Below are positions 22,501-34,500 of a stretch of 64,000 nucleotides of DNA, piece after piece (the first letter of the stretch is position 1; every line of letters begins with the position of its first letter). The translations under genes and the position numbers were made by a program. The notes under the pieces are model-generated. The model worked only from the letters and a program-made list of their open reading frames with translations. It did no database searches and was not told the origin of the DNA. Origin of the DNA: Telmatactis stephensoni (lineage: Eukaryota > Cnidaria > Anthozoa > Actiniaria > Isophelliidae); the NCBI GenBank assembly GCA_029948255.1, contig JALIZF010001833.1:124001-188000 (forward strand), read 5' to 3'.

Positions 22501-23621
22501 TCTAGTTTTTCAACTTTATTTACAATTTGCTGTGATCTTTGGATTTTTTTTTAATATTGTGTGTGTTCATGTTTGTGACGAATAAAAGGTTCAAACTAAA
22601 AATGTCATCACAGTCATCAGAATATTATGCCTATTTTTGGTACATAGACCATTTCAATATTCCTATACAGATCCAGTAGAACTTTACGAATAGTTGTACT
22701 GATTAAAGCTGATTAATCACATTTCAGATAAATACAGCATATCTTACACTCCCTGACAATATGTCAGAAAAAGAAAAGCTTTGCGGAAAATCTTCACCAT
22801 ACGATAATCAACTGTTTGGTGAAGGAAAAGCCAAAAAGAAGTGTTGTGCATGTTGGCATTGTCTACCTCCAAAACGATACATTGTGGCTATACTGGGATT
22901 GTTTGGCTTTGCTAATGTCTATGCATTACGAGTCAACCTCAGCGTTGCCCTGGTAGCAATGGTATCTAATCATACTGTTTTCAAGAATGGTACTTGGATT
23001 GAGGTAAGTTGATCAAGTCTTCTTTTATGCCAATTGAAATGCATTTTTAGGCAATGCAGTGTGACAAATTTTTCTCCCTTTGTTTTCCCCAGTTTATTGA
23101 TTTTCTTTGTGTAATAATGGAACTCTTCTTTTTCTGCCCCTCAACCTGCAAAGAGCTTTGCTAATATAAATACTATCAATATTATTGTTTTGTACGTGTC
23201 AGATTCCAGCAGAGTTTAACTGGAGCACAGAGCTACAAGGTAAGTGTACTACAAGTTTTAACTTGAAACACCATCATGTTTTTTTAGGAAATCAAAATAC
23301 TTATAATTTACTAAATATTGTAATATTATTTATTCATTTTCATTTGTTTGACCTCTTTTTATTCAGGCATTATATTAGGAGCTTTCTTCTGTGGATATAT
23401 TCTAACCCAGCTGCCTGGAGGTTTGCTGGCCATCAAGTTTGGAGGAAAAAATCTGTTTGGGTTTGGAGTTTTCTTTACTTCAGCAGCAACTTTGTTTATT
23501 CCTGTTGCTGCACGAGGAAATGTTGGGATATTGATAGTGCTCAGAATAGTAATTGGAATTTGTGAGGTAATTAGTCCTGGGACCAGTTCCAGGTTAGCCA
23601 CATAACAATGGTTTTCTTTAA

Positions 23622-23893
23622 GGCTGATTTACACGGTACGATTGTCGCACGCGACTTGACGTATACAACACATCTTAGAACAAAGTCGTGCCGTGTGAAT
23701 GCCCCTACGACTCCTCTAAGACAGTCGCATGCGGCCTAAAATTTGTCGTAGGATTTTGAATCATGATTAAAAATCCTACGACAGTTGTAGGAAAATGGCA
23801 TGATAGTCGTGAGCGTGTGAATGGTGCTTAAGACATGTCGTAGGCAGGTTGCATGCGATAAGTTGTAGGCAAATCGTACCGTGTAAATCGGCC
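23622..23893. mobile_element. GGCTGATTTACACGG-ended MITE in intron 3 of SLC17 copy A
   Basis: The ends GGCTGATTTACACGGTACGA and TCGTACCGTGTAAATCGGCC are inverted repeats, each flanked by TTAA (23618-23621 and 23894-23897). Copies B and C lack the insertion; copy C reads GTTTTCTTTAGATTCAACCC at the equivalent place. It therefore inserted after the copies separated. TTAA could indicate piggyBac-type or TAA-type targeting. Confidence 0.75.
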
Positions 23894-26800
23894 TTAAGAT
23901 TTAACTCTGGGTAAGCCCTAATCAGCTTTTGAACAACGAAACTGGGCCCTGTTCTGTAATTTTGATTTTGATCATTTCTGTTCAGTATTCTGTGCAAAGA
24001 AATAAATTTTGCAATGGCCTACTAGCAGACTTGTCAAATTATTATCATATGACCTGTACTTGGACCCACCCACACTCTTAAGAAAACCTTCAAAAAAATG
24101 ACATGACCAGTCCGGATGGCTTTTCAAAGGTGGTCCAGAAAAACCTGTATCCCAAAAAACCCAGTCATATGATAAAATGCTTATTGACTGAGTTAGCTAT
24201 AGATTGGGCCAGACAGGAAAATATTTGGCTCTTGGTTATTTGTGCTCGGCCCATACTGCATAACCTCAAGCCAAATATTTTCCTGTCGCTCCCACTCAGT
24301 CAATAAGTACATATTAGTTTATGAGATGGGATGGTACGTAACAAATTTTGCAGTTCGAGGCTCTCTGTCCCTTTTATATACTGTCAAATGGCTAAATATC
24401 AGTTTTCCTCACTCTCAGTCGATAATCTCCACACTCTTTATACCTTCAGCCTGAGATAGGTACCCCTTTTGAATGTGGTGCAGTCAAGTCAAATTAATTG
24501 CAAATTACGATTTCTCCAGTGTTACATGTGAGCCTCTCTTGAATTTCTTTGTGCATGATCACACAACTATAATGTATCAAAAGTGGTCTATTCACATTTC
24601 ATAGCAGGATATTTCTGCAATTGCCATCTTTGTTTCATTTCAGGGTGTGGTGTTCCCTGCTAACCATGCTCTGTGGAGTAGATGGGCTCCACCTCTTGAA
24701 AGGAGCAAGCTGACAACTATTGTTGTCTCAGGTATTAACTGTTTATGTCTGGTGTTTTACTAATAAAAATATAACTATGTTGTCATGGCTTATTGTGATG
24801 GCTTTTCATAAATAAGTGGGGTGCTAAAGTGTCCAGAGCACTTGGTAGTCAATGTTTGACCGCCATGTGCACTCATCCAGAAAATATTCTATTGAAAACG
24901 TATCTTTCAGCTGATGAACATTCCAACAAGACTGGCGGAAAATGACATCAAGTGAAACCTGTAACCACTAAACAACATGGGCTGAAACATCCGCAGTTTA
25001 GATTTTTTCCAACCTATTTTTACACTCAAAGAAACATTACATACATTAATATCATTGAAATTGTTGTTCCAATTAGGTACTCATATTGGTACTGTACTAG
25101 CAATGTCATTGTCTGGTGTCATAGCTAAAGCACTTGGATGGCCCTGCTATATTCTATATATTTGGTATGTACATACAAATTTGATGTCAAACTGGTAGAT
25201 GGTGAAAATCCATTTGTCATAGATCAATCATAGAATATTTGTCATAGGAAATCCCCCACCCCTTACTGAGGATGAAAATCGACCAAAGTTAAGATCCAGA
25301 TACGAAAGCCTTGGGGGTTGACAGCCCTGCATACAGTGAATATTTATTGAAGTGAATTAATGTCTTTAAAAAATCAGGATTATCAAGACAAAAGACTTAA
25401 GCTCCATATGAATTTTTTTCTTTATACTTTCCTCGCGTCTTTATTAATGAATTTGGAAACTTTAAAGCATTTTCAAGCTTTTTTTAACTGGAAAAAATCT
25501 ATACATTCTTTAAAGATGCAAGCAACATAATACAAGCTCGGTAGTTCGCAAAGTCGCAAGTCCAAAATGGCGGGAAACACGGGAAACTTGACGCGCGCGC
25601 GCATCTTGGCGGAAGAGAATTGTCAGATCGGAAGTTAAATATTCTTTCTTTCCGAGTGCGCCATCTAATGACCGCTACTGATAGTTTTGTGACAAAAACT
25701 GAGAATCAGGGAGAGAGCCTGTCAATAATTTGTTCTGTATGATTTTAGGATCAGTTAGGCCTGCTTTGGTCAATCATTTGGTTCCTCGTAGTGCGAAATT
25801 CACCAGCAGATGATCCCCACATAAGCCCTGGCGAGCTCCATTACATTCAGAATGCTTTGAGAGAAGGTGGAACTTTGAGAAAGGTAATAGATATATTCTC
25901 AATGTGCATTATTCTTCTAGCTTATCAATAGTCCTAACAGTGAACTCCTTCCATATCTGATGGGCAATTTTTACTGTGAATTCTGTAAAATGACGCGAGG
26001 TAAAACTGTTTACATGATCATCAAACGTTTGTATCTGTGATAGGACACACATAAGCCAATTCCATGGAAGGCCATTGCGACATCTCTACCGTTCTGGGCC
26101 ATTATAGTTGCTCATTTCTCTGACAACTGGGGGTTTTACACTCTTTTGACCGAACTGCCATCCTATCTGAAACACAGCTCTCAAATTTGACCTCGCAAAT
26201 GTAAGTAGGAGTATCTCAATCATGACAATTCATCATCGTCATCATTTATCATATCAAACTCGTCCCCACAGTCATGGAATATGAATTCTTGTCATCATAG
26301 GCTGGTTTCGTGTCAGCCGCGCCATACCTTGTTATGGCATTTGTTGCGCAAGTTGTTGGAAACTTTGCCGACTGTCTACGTACGAAGGAAATCCTTACGA
26401 CAACCAAAGTTCGAAAACTATGCAATGCTACCGGTAGGTTGCATTTCACTAAGCATCTCTATACTACACAATGTGTTCCACGATCGCGCGCAGCAGTCTT
26501 ATAAAAACAATACGGTCGACAAGATAGATTTTGGGGGTGCATTTCCCATCAGGCTCTTCGTCAGAAGACCACGTCAATTTATGAAGAAAACAGCGTTAAA
26601 TACAAACGTTTATTTTTGTGGAATAACACGGTTGTTGCACCTGTATATTTCCAGGTTTTATCGCCCAAGCTATAGCTCTGGTCATAGTCGGGTACACTAG
26701 TGATTGGAAGGTTGTGGTCGCATGTCTCATTGTGTCAGTGGGAATGAATGGGTTTGTGTACAGCGGGTTCTTTGTGAATCACTTGGACATCGCTCCACAG

Positions 26801-26969
26801 TACGCCAGTGTCTTGATGGGTATCACCAACACCATTGCAACTGTGCCAGGAATTGTCAGTCCTTTGTTGACGGGAGTTATTGTCCAACATCACGTACGTT
26901 CTGTTTCTGTTCTTTAAAAGTAACCACATTTGAATACAGCCAGTTTCGTTAGCACAAGTACGACTGTAG

Positions 26970-27130
26970 AGAGGTGCAGGGACGGAGGGGTGCACCCGTT
27001 CTGAGACGACTTAGGGCCTTTTTCTTCTCGATATTTTTTCAAAATATCCTCAAGATCCTCTGGAAGGTTTTCGTTTTCTATAATGCAGCTCCCCCACACC
27101 CCCACTCCTAAAGGATAATTATGGATCCAA
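26970..27130. repeat. 'GGATCCGCCCCTG' repeat in last intron of SLC17 copy A
   Basis: It belongs to the same interspersed family as 10702-10884. It contains GTGCAGGGACGGAGGGGTGC and GGATAATTATGGATCCAACC. Copy B holds the same insertion at 39510-39672, and copy C a diverged one at 47858-48010, so it predates the triplication. Confidence 0.55.
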
Positions 27131-27603
27131 CCCTGAGGTGGCCGTCAGTGAAGGTTTGCCAACACCATTTCCTGAGGAGTGGCAAGGATTGAAAAATCAA
27201 CTAGGATCGGAAGGGAGACGGGGAAAGATATTTAGAGAGGAACAAACTTGAAGGGAGTGAGAAGAACGGTGTTATGTCATCTCGAGCCACCTTAGATTCT
27301 AGAATTATTCATGCTTGACTAGAGAACATAAAACCCCAACTGCACAACGTCTTTCATATTTCGTTTGTATTATAATTTTCCATTTTTTAATTTTCTCCAT
27401 TTCTATATTAGACACACAGTGAATGGAGGGTTGTCTTCTATATTGGTGCCATCGTGTATGCATTTGGAGCCTTTTTCTTCATTATCTTTGCTTCTGGAGA
27501 TGTGCAGATCTGGGCGTCTGAAACGAACGATTATGAAGAGGTTCTTTTGGACAACAAAAACGATGACGATGTTGTAAAAGTGAATTATGTAAATGGAATG
27601 TAA

Positions 27604-28060
27604 TCACGTGATAGTTTTTTGTAATGAGTGTAGCTCTATATTGATCTCCTTTTGTAGGTGACTTGAGTTGTACACATACGCTGGACATATTTTGCAACAA
27701 GGTCGTGTTCCCTTGATGTTTCCGCAGACTTCGGTGTATGTGGATTTGATACTGTTTGGCTCTTGACTCTTCAGTCTTTCCTTCTGGCCGGCTCCCGACT
27801 CTGTGTATCTGAGTGGTCCACAGTTGACTGGGGGTGTAAGGCTGTAATGTGCGCATCGTTCTGGCACTCGTCCAAGTAAACAGTTTCCTTCCAGTCCTTT
27901 GCTATGTGGCTACGTGTTGGAAGCGCACCGATAACGCCCTTTTTCGTGCTTCAAGAAATTCCTCCTCCTCCTCTTTCTCCTCCTCTTTCCTCTCCTCCTG
28001 ATTTAACTGTAGTGTATGCATCCGATTTTGAAAGTTAACTATCTCGAGATTCGTTGCTTT
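27604..28060 (-). CDS. Possible minus-strand gene fragment, Cys-rich (uncharacterised)
   Basis: Two adjacent minus-strand frames look coding-like. The upstream one carries NFQNRMHTLQLNQEERKEEE and EEFLEARKRALSVRFQHVAT. The downstream one (27867-27604) carries PVNCGPLRYTESGAGQKERL and CGNIKGTRPCCKICPAYVY. A possible acceptor (ACATAG|CAAAGGACTGG) separates them. Related but interrupted segments lie beside SLC17 copy B (40945-41290) and the inverted fragment D (19515-19807). The frame is open here but closed in the other two, so it could equally be a non-functional passenger. I do not recognise the family. It lies tail-to-tail with SLC17 copy A. Confidence 0.3.
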
Positions 28061-28249
28061 GGGCTACCTGTGTTTTCACGTTCACATGGAAGTCTGGCGA
28101 TCGATAGTGTGGGCTTCCTGTGTAGATGACTTCTAGCTTGCCTACATGTTTACCATTGACCAATCAGAAATCAAATGACAAACAGGATGAACTCTCCGGA
28201 TGCGACAATCAAGATTGGCTTCAGTGAATCAACCTTTGACCAATATTTG

Positions 28250-29744
28250 TGTTATATTCAAACCGGCCATTGTCCCACGGATCGATGATTAAGAATGGGG
28301 AATGACGAAGGTCCATTGTTCTTGTGGCGGAACAATGGAAAATATATCCGGAGAGCCGACAAAGGCCCAAAACGAGACTGCGAGTGAAAGGGGGAGAGGC
28401 GGGAGGGGAAAAATTAAAGTATTCCACACTGCACTTCCTTGTTTTCTCATCTACCAATACATAACCAAAGATAGACAAGGCGCATTTTCGAGAAATCAGA
28501 TACCTGAAGGCATTTTAGGGTAGAGGCTGGTAACATAACTATTCTAAACCGATTTTTGTTTTCATGCTGAATGCGAATATGACTGTTACCAAGACGTATT
28601 CTGCAATCTTATACGTGTAAGACATGTTTTGTGAATTGCTACAGTCATTTCATACTAACGGCTTTTTCATGTAATTTTCAAAAAACGAAATTCTGTATGA
28701 AAACACTTACAGTTATGCAAGAGATACAAACAAATTTCGATTTTTGAAAATTCGTATCTCCTTGATTTTTCAACTGATATCCTTCAAACTTCACAGTTTT
28801 ACTGATTTTGATATGCTCTTTCCAGCTATGGTAATTGTTTTTAAGTTTGGGAACTTTTGGAATTACATGAAAAAGCCGTTAGTATGAAATGACTGTAGCA
28901 ATTCACAAATACGTCATTTACACGTATAAGATTGCAGAATATGTCTTAGTAACAGCCATATTCGGATTCAGCATGAAAATTTAGTTTTGAATAGTTATGT
29001 TACCAGCCTCTACCCCAAAATACCTTCTGCACTTTTTGCGATCGACTTTTTCAATTTTGCGCCTATTCTAAGAGGCACGCTAAACTGCTAAAGTCCCAAG
29101 CTCGGGGGCCCCACCCTATCAGTGGGTTTCCCAGGATAGATGTTCTTCGTTCCACCGGTTCAGCCGAGGGCATCTGACAATATGCCAGTTGAAGGTTGTT
29201 TGTTATATATTCTTGCATATGATTTTAAAAATGATCTCCCGTGGGAATATGTGGCCGGTTTGAATATAGCAATATAATAGAAAATATGCTGATGGTAATT
29301 TGAATGGATGTAGGCTATTTTCAAGATATTCTTGGTTTGCAACCATTCCCAGGAGATCGAATTGAACAAAAGGAACGGCGGCCATGCTGGAGGACTTGAG
29401 AAAAGAAAACCACTACCGTGACTGGAGTACCTTTTGTCCAATTCACTCTCTTGGGAATGGTTGCAAACCAAGAATAGTCAAACAACGGCCACTGTTTCAT
29501 GCTTATATTAAGTAATATGGAAGATTCGCTAATAAACTTAAAACGTCCGGGTTTTTTCTTTTTACTTTTGAAACTGAAAATTTACGCTGAGTACCAGTGT
29601 ACTCTAGAAGAGATGCCTTCGAGTGATTATAACTTCAGATCTTTCATCTTAATACCCTGCATGGGGAATTACCCTAGGGAACACTCTCTTCTCAACTGGT
29701 ATGCTTATTACGCAGTTGTGTACATTCCGTAAAGCTACTAAATA
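28250..29744. repeat. 1.5-kb insertion unique to the copy A downstream region, with nested hairpins
   Basis: The equivalent junction downstream of copy B (near 41505) runs straight from TTTGACCAATATTTGT to TTCATTTCGTTCTCCG. Here the same two strings are about 1.5 kb apart. The insert has an outer inverted pair (ATATTCAAACCGGCCA near 28256 and its complement near 29250). It also contains a long hairpin element at 28505-29027 and a second palindrome at 29329-29475 (TTCTTGGTTTGCAACCATTC). No coding region is recognised. Confidence 0.6.
28505..29027. mobile_element. Long-arm hairpin (foldback/MITE) element
   Basis: Inverted arms of about 180 bases start GAAGGCATTTTAGGGTAGAG and CTGGTAACATAACTATTCTA and return as TAGTTATGTTACCAGCCTCT before ACCCCAAAATACCTTC. 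The arms include CGTATAAGATTGCAGAATA and AAAAAGCCGTTAGTATGAAA with complements. The central ~160 bases are AT-rich. There is no open frame. Confidence 0.75.
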
Positions 29745-31216
29745 CATTTTCATTTCGTTCTCCGTTTTCTAAAAGATAGAGTCATCACCATCCAAGATAT
29801 TTGGTCGTTTTGTTTGTTTGAAATATTAATGGCATTCACGTAGGTGATCGCATGAATCGGTAAGTTTTCTTTTCTGAGATGGTTTATAAACATGAATATT
29901 TCCTCGTTTAAATATATTTGCTCTACACATGAACGCCCTCAAACGTTTGAATTTTGACATCCCCTCAAGAGTATCATAGAAAGGGATATTTCATAAAGAT
30001 CAACCAAATCGATGTGAAACTGGAAGAGATCATCGAACGACAGCTGTACGTACTTGAATATCCATAATGTTGATAAATTGATCCCAGTAATTATGCTTTA
30101 ATACAAAGTACAATACTGGTACGTTATTCAAATTTTATTGACTGTTCTTATAGATCGGTGAAGAAGATTTTATGTCATTTTAAGACACGAACTAAATCTC
30201 ACGATAATATATAAAAAGAGAATGCTAACATAGCTACAATTATGTATAGGTGATATAACTTATACTGATAACTTATAGAGCGTTTTCACTTGACGTCATC
30301 AGCTAGTCAAAATCAAAATCATGTATCAAGAAAAGCTGATTAGCTGATATCTTTTTTCCATACCATCGAGGAAATACTTTCCTGTAAGTTTGGGCAATTT
30401 CTGATGCTCCGCTTTTGAATAATCACTGACCTAAGTTCTGTCACGCCATACTGTCACGCGTTTTCAAATCGCATAAAAACATAACAACTTGCCACAAATT
30501 TTACATCAATGGGTTAGTCGATGAATAATCTTAATTGTTCTAAGAATATTTTCAGCAAAATAAACAGATTACTCCCGGTTTTAGTATCATTTCAATCACT
30601 CGGTGTTGTGGCCGCCATATTGGGGTTCCAAAGTGGTACACCAACATGGCGGCTCCATACATTCTTATCAAACATTGAAGCAAATTGAAAAATTCATATC
30701 TTGGTAACGAACAAACATTTTGACTCTAACTTTTCCAAATAAGCACAGTTTTGGTTGCTCTTTCAGGTACAATTACTATGATATTGGTCAGAGCTCTAGA
30801 AAGGCCCGAAAAAAATCAAATTACGTAAAATCACGTCACGTGATCGGAAGTGCAAACGCTCTATACATAATTGTAGCTATATGTGTTGACGCGCCAATGA
30901 TTATTTATCTACAAACATCGTAGAACGAGCCAAACATGAACATATATCTGCAAATACATTTTTGTACATGTTTTCCGGTTTGAGACTATATGATAGTGTT
31001 TTTATTGGCAGTTGACTGATTAAATTCTAAATTTCATGCAAGTGAAATGCTCTTATCATCTCCATTTATAAAATGAACATATTAAATGCTTTTTGAAATG
31101 TTAGTTGTTTCAAGTTTCATTTACTACAAATGAGCAGGAAACAAACACTTCCGCAATAATTACAATTTTGAGGTGCCTGGAATTGCTTCATGAAAAATTC
31201 CAACCATTACACAAGG
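29745..31216. other. Intergenic spacer between SLC17 copies A and B
   Basis: Most of this segment aligns with 41515-42500 between copies B and C, for example TAGGTGATATAACTTATAC, GTTGACGCGCCAATGATTAT and GAACGAGCCAAACATGAACA. It is therefore part of the duplicated unit. Bases 30280-30850 are unique to this spacer. No gene is recognised. Confidence 0.5.
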
Positions 31217-31368
31217 GTGGATCCAGGATTATCACCGTCTTCAGGAGGGGGATACACCATCATATAAATTGGAAACTGGAAATTGGATATTTTGGGTAGA
31301 TATTGAGAAAAAAACGACTGAGTCGTCTCAGGAGAGGGTGCGCACCCCTCCCCTAAATCCGCCCCTGA
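31217..31368. repeat. 'TAAATCCGCCCCTGAG' repeat upstream of SLC17 copy B
   Basis: It contains GTGGATCCAGGATTATCACC at the left and CCCCTAAATCCGCCCCTGAG at the right. A homologous copy lies upstream of copy C at about 42510-42655. Both are family members of 10702-10884 and are part of the duplicated spacer. Confidence 0.55.
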
Positions 31369-31545
31369 GTACAATAATTTATAGCAGGTACAATTTGCTC
31401 TGATCTTTCGATAGTTTGTTTTTTCAATATTCCTATACAGAAGATTCATTTAGTTTATTCTTTTACCAACGATCAACCTAAGTTATACTGATTAAAACAT
31501 TAATCACATTTCAGATAGATACTACATCTTACACTCTCTGCCAAT

Positions 31546-34500
31546 ATGGCAGAAAAAGAAAAGCTTGGTGGAAATGTGTTCAAATCTTCACCATACGATA
31601 ATCAACTGTTTGGTGAAGGAAAAGCCAAAAAGAAGTGTTGTGCATGTTGGCATTGTCCACCTCCAAGACGATGCATTGTGGCTATACTTGGATTGTTTGG
31701 CTTTGCTAATGTCTATGCATTACGAGTCAATCTCAGCGTTGCCTTGGTAGCAATGGTATCTAATCATACTGTTTTCAGGAATGGTACTTGGGTTGAGGTA
31801 AGTTGATCAAGTCTTCTTTAATGCCATGAAATGCATTTTTAAGGGCATAATATGTAATTGTGTAATAATGCAACTCTGCTTTTTCTGCTCTTCAACCTGC
31901 AAAGAGCTCTGCTAATACTGTCAATATTATTGTTTTGTCAGATTCCTGCAGAGTTTAACTGGAGCACAGAACTACAAGGTAAGTGCACTACAAGTTTTAA
32001 TATGAAATGCCATCAACATGTTTTAAGGAAATCAAAATACTTATTACTAAATATAATAATATTATTTATTCATTTTCATTTGTTTGAACTCTTGTTATTC
32101 AGGCATTATATTGGGAGCTTTCTTTTATGGATATATTCTAACCCAGCTGCCTGGAGGTTTGTTGGCCATCAAGTTTGGAGGAAAAAATCTGTTTGGGTTT
32201 GGAGTTTTCTTTACTTCAGCAGCAACTTTGTTTATTCCTGTTGCTGCACGAGGAAACAGTGTTGGGATATTGATAGTGCTCAGAATAGTAATTGGAATTT
32301 GTGAGGTAATTTGTGCCATCACATATTTTTAGTCCTGGGACCAGTTCTAGGCTAGCCACATAACAATGTTTTTTTAGATGTAATTTTGATATTGATAATT
32401 TCTGTTCAGTATTCTGTACAAAGAATTATTTTAATATTTTGCAATGGCCTACTAGCAGACTTTTTGTCTAATTAGTTTATGAGAGGAAAGGGCACTTAAC
32501 AAAGTTTCGCATATGGAAGCTTTCCCCACTCTCAGTCAATAATCTTCACACTCTTAATACCTCCAGCCTGAGATAGGACTACCCCTTTTGAATGAAGCCT
32601 CCTTGTAGGACCTCAAATTTAGGGAGGTCATGTAATGCAGTCAAGTCAAATATATTGCTAAATACAATTTCTCCAGTGTTACATCTGGGCCTCTTTTGAA
32701 TTTCTTTGTGCATGATCACACAACTAATGTATCAAAAGTGGATGTATCCAAACAACAGAAAACGTCAACGAGGCAGACTTGGAGCAAGTCTAAGGGAGGT
32801 CATGTAATGCAGTCAAGTCAAATAAATTGCTAATCACAATTTCTCCAGTGTTAATAATATGAATAATATGTTACTCATAAAGCGCAAATTAACATGTAAA
32901 TATGATCAAATGTGCTAAAAGTGTTACATCTGAGCCTCTTTTGAGTTTCTTTGTGCATGATCACAGTGTGATCACACAACTAATGTATCAAAAGTGGTCT
33001 ATTCACATTTCATATTTCTGCAATTGCCATCTTTGTTTCATTTCAGGGTGTGGTGTTCCCTGCTAACCATGCTCTGTGGAGTAGATGGGCTCCACCTCTT
33101 GAAAGGAGCAAGCTGACAACTATTGCTGTCTCAGGTATTAACTGTTTATGTCTGGTGTATTACTATTATAACTATATGTTGTCATGGCTTATTGTGATGG
33201 CTTTTCATAAATAATGGGGTGCTAAAGTGTCCAGAGCCCACCCACAATCCACTGTAATAAACTAACAAACTTGTATATGCAATGGGCACATTTTGATTGG
33301 ATTAAAATGATTAATTTGACCAAGGCGGCTCCCCGTTGCCTAGGTTCTGGGTATCGTATTAGGTAACATCTCTAGCTATCACATTTCTATGTAGTAGTCA
33401 CTAGCACATGCTTCTTGTACGATCCAGTAGTCTTTCTTAGTATTTATATATATTTCTTAGTATTGATCTACATTATGTCTCGCGAACTTCGTGCTAACAC
33501 GAGACGAGATTACGCCGCCCTTGACAGGGGAGCAGAGGAGGACTTAGACGAGAACAAGGACGTGTTTCACGAGAGTTTTAGTGAATTGCCTGTAGTGGAG
33601 GATGTAACCACTGACGATGTCGAGTGTTTACGCCAGCAAATCGAAGCCGAGAAGGAGTAACACGAGCATCTGGTGAAGCAGCAAGAGCTGAAGGAGTTAC
33701 AACGACAACTGGCATCGCTCAAGCGTCAAAACGAGTTGTTGCAAGGGACACAGACGAACGAACGCGCAGTTTCGGAAGATAAGAAAGACACAGTCGATAA
33801 AGGGGGCGTTCCCGGACTCGCCAAGTTACGTTCGGACAAGAGGATCACCAAGTCCGTGGATGCTACGTTGGCAAACCTGGGTTTGCAGGACTCCGACAGA
33901 AGCAGTAGTAACGAGGAATCAGACCAAGAGGGAAAGGTCGAACGGTCTCGTAGAGGTAAGCTCCGTTCTGGTAAACTTGCCAAGATTTCTAACCGTGTGG
34001 TGTGCCCGCAGTTATGGCCGCATAGCGAGTTAAGTTTGGCTTATGTAAGTAAGAACGTGCAGTTTGACGATCTCACGCTTGCGGAATTTGTTGCTGGTTA
34101 TACGGCGATTTTAAAGCTTACAACGATCTCTTCGAAAGAGAAGGAGGCCCGATTAGAGCATCTCAATTCTTTAATGTATCTTGCCACTCAATTCCCTTGG
34201 AAAATCGTGCGGAGTTTCCATGCGGCGGTATTGTGCGAAATAGAGCGGGGACGCGCTAAATGGGGACAATCGTTTACGCAGTTGGAAAATCGTTTCCTGC
34301 ATGATGCGCATAATGAGAAGTCCACAGCCCCGCAGAAGTCGTCACAAGCACGAGGAACATTCTTTTGTAAAGAATTTCAGAGCGGTAAATGCACGCATCG
34401 TTCGGATCATTATGGTCTCATTAGAAATGAGCGTAAATGGCTTCAGCACATTTGTGGAACCTGTTGGACTAAGCAACGGGTTGTGGTCAAACATCCCGAG

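Larger units (their letters stand above)
22761..27603 (+). pseudogene. SLC17 (sialin-like) transporter copy A, with three frame-breaking insertions
   Basis: Ten exons mirror copies B and C: 22761-23003, 23203-23239, 23367-23566, 24644-24731, 25077-25164, 25749-25883, 26044-26200, 26301-26433, 26655-26893 and 27412-27603. The product would be a 12-segment major-facilitator transporter of the SLC17 anion family (sialin and vesicular glutamate/nucleotide transporters). Diagnostic strings are [35 protein letters not shown] and [12 protein letters not shown]. Exons 5, 6 and 7 are each one base longer than in B and C. The extra bases lie in GGATGGCCCTGC, GATCAGTTAGGC and AAACACAGCTC. The first shift reaches TAG at 25756-25758. 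Exon 1 lacks nine in-frame bases, and the last exon ends DDDVVKVNYVNGM instead of HEILNR. Either this copy is decaying or the assembly is inaccurate here. All splice sites remain intact. Confidence 0.8.

Noticed and set aside
26735..26995. 86-residue minus-strand frame, also at 39272-39532
   Set aside because: It is the antisense shadow of SLC17 exon 9; conservation reflects the plus-strand exon.
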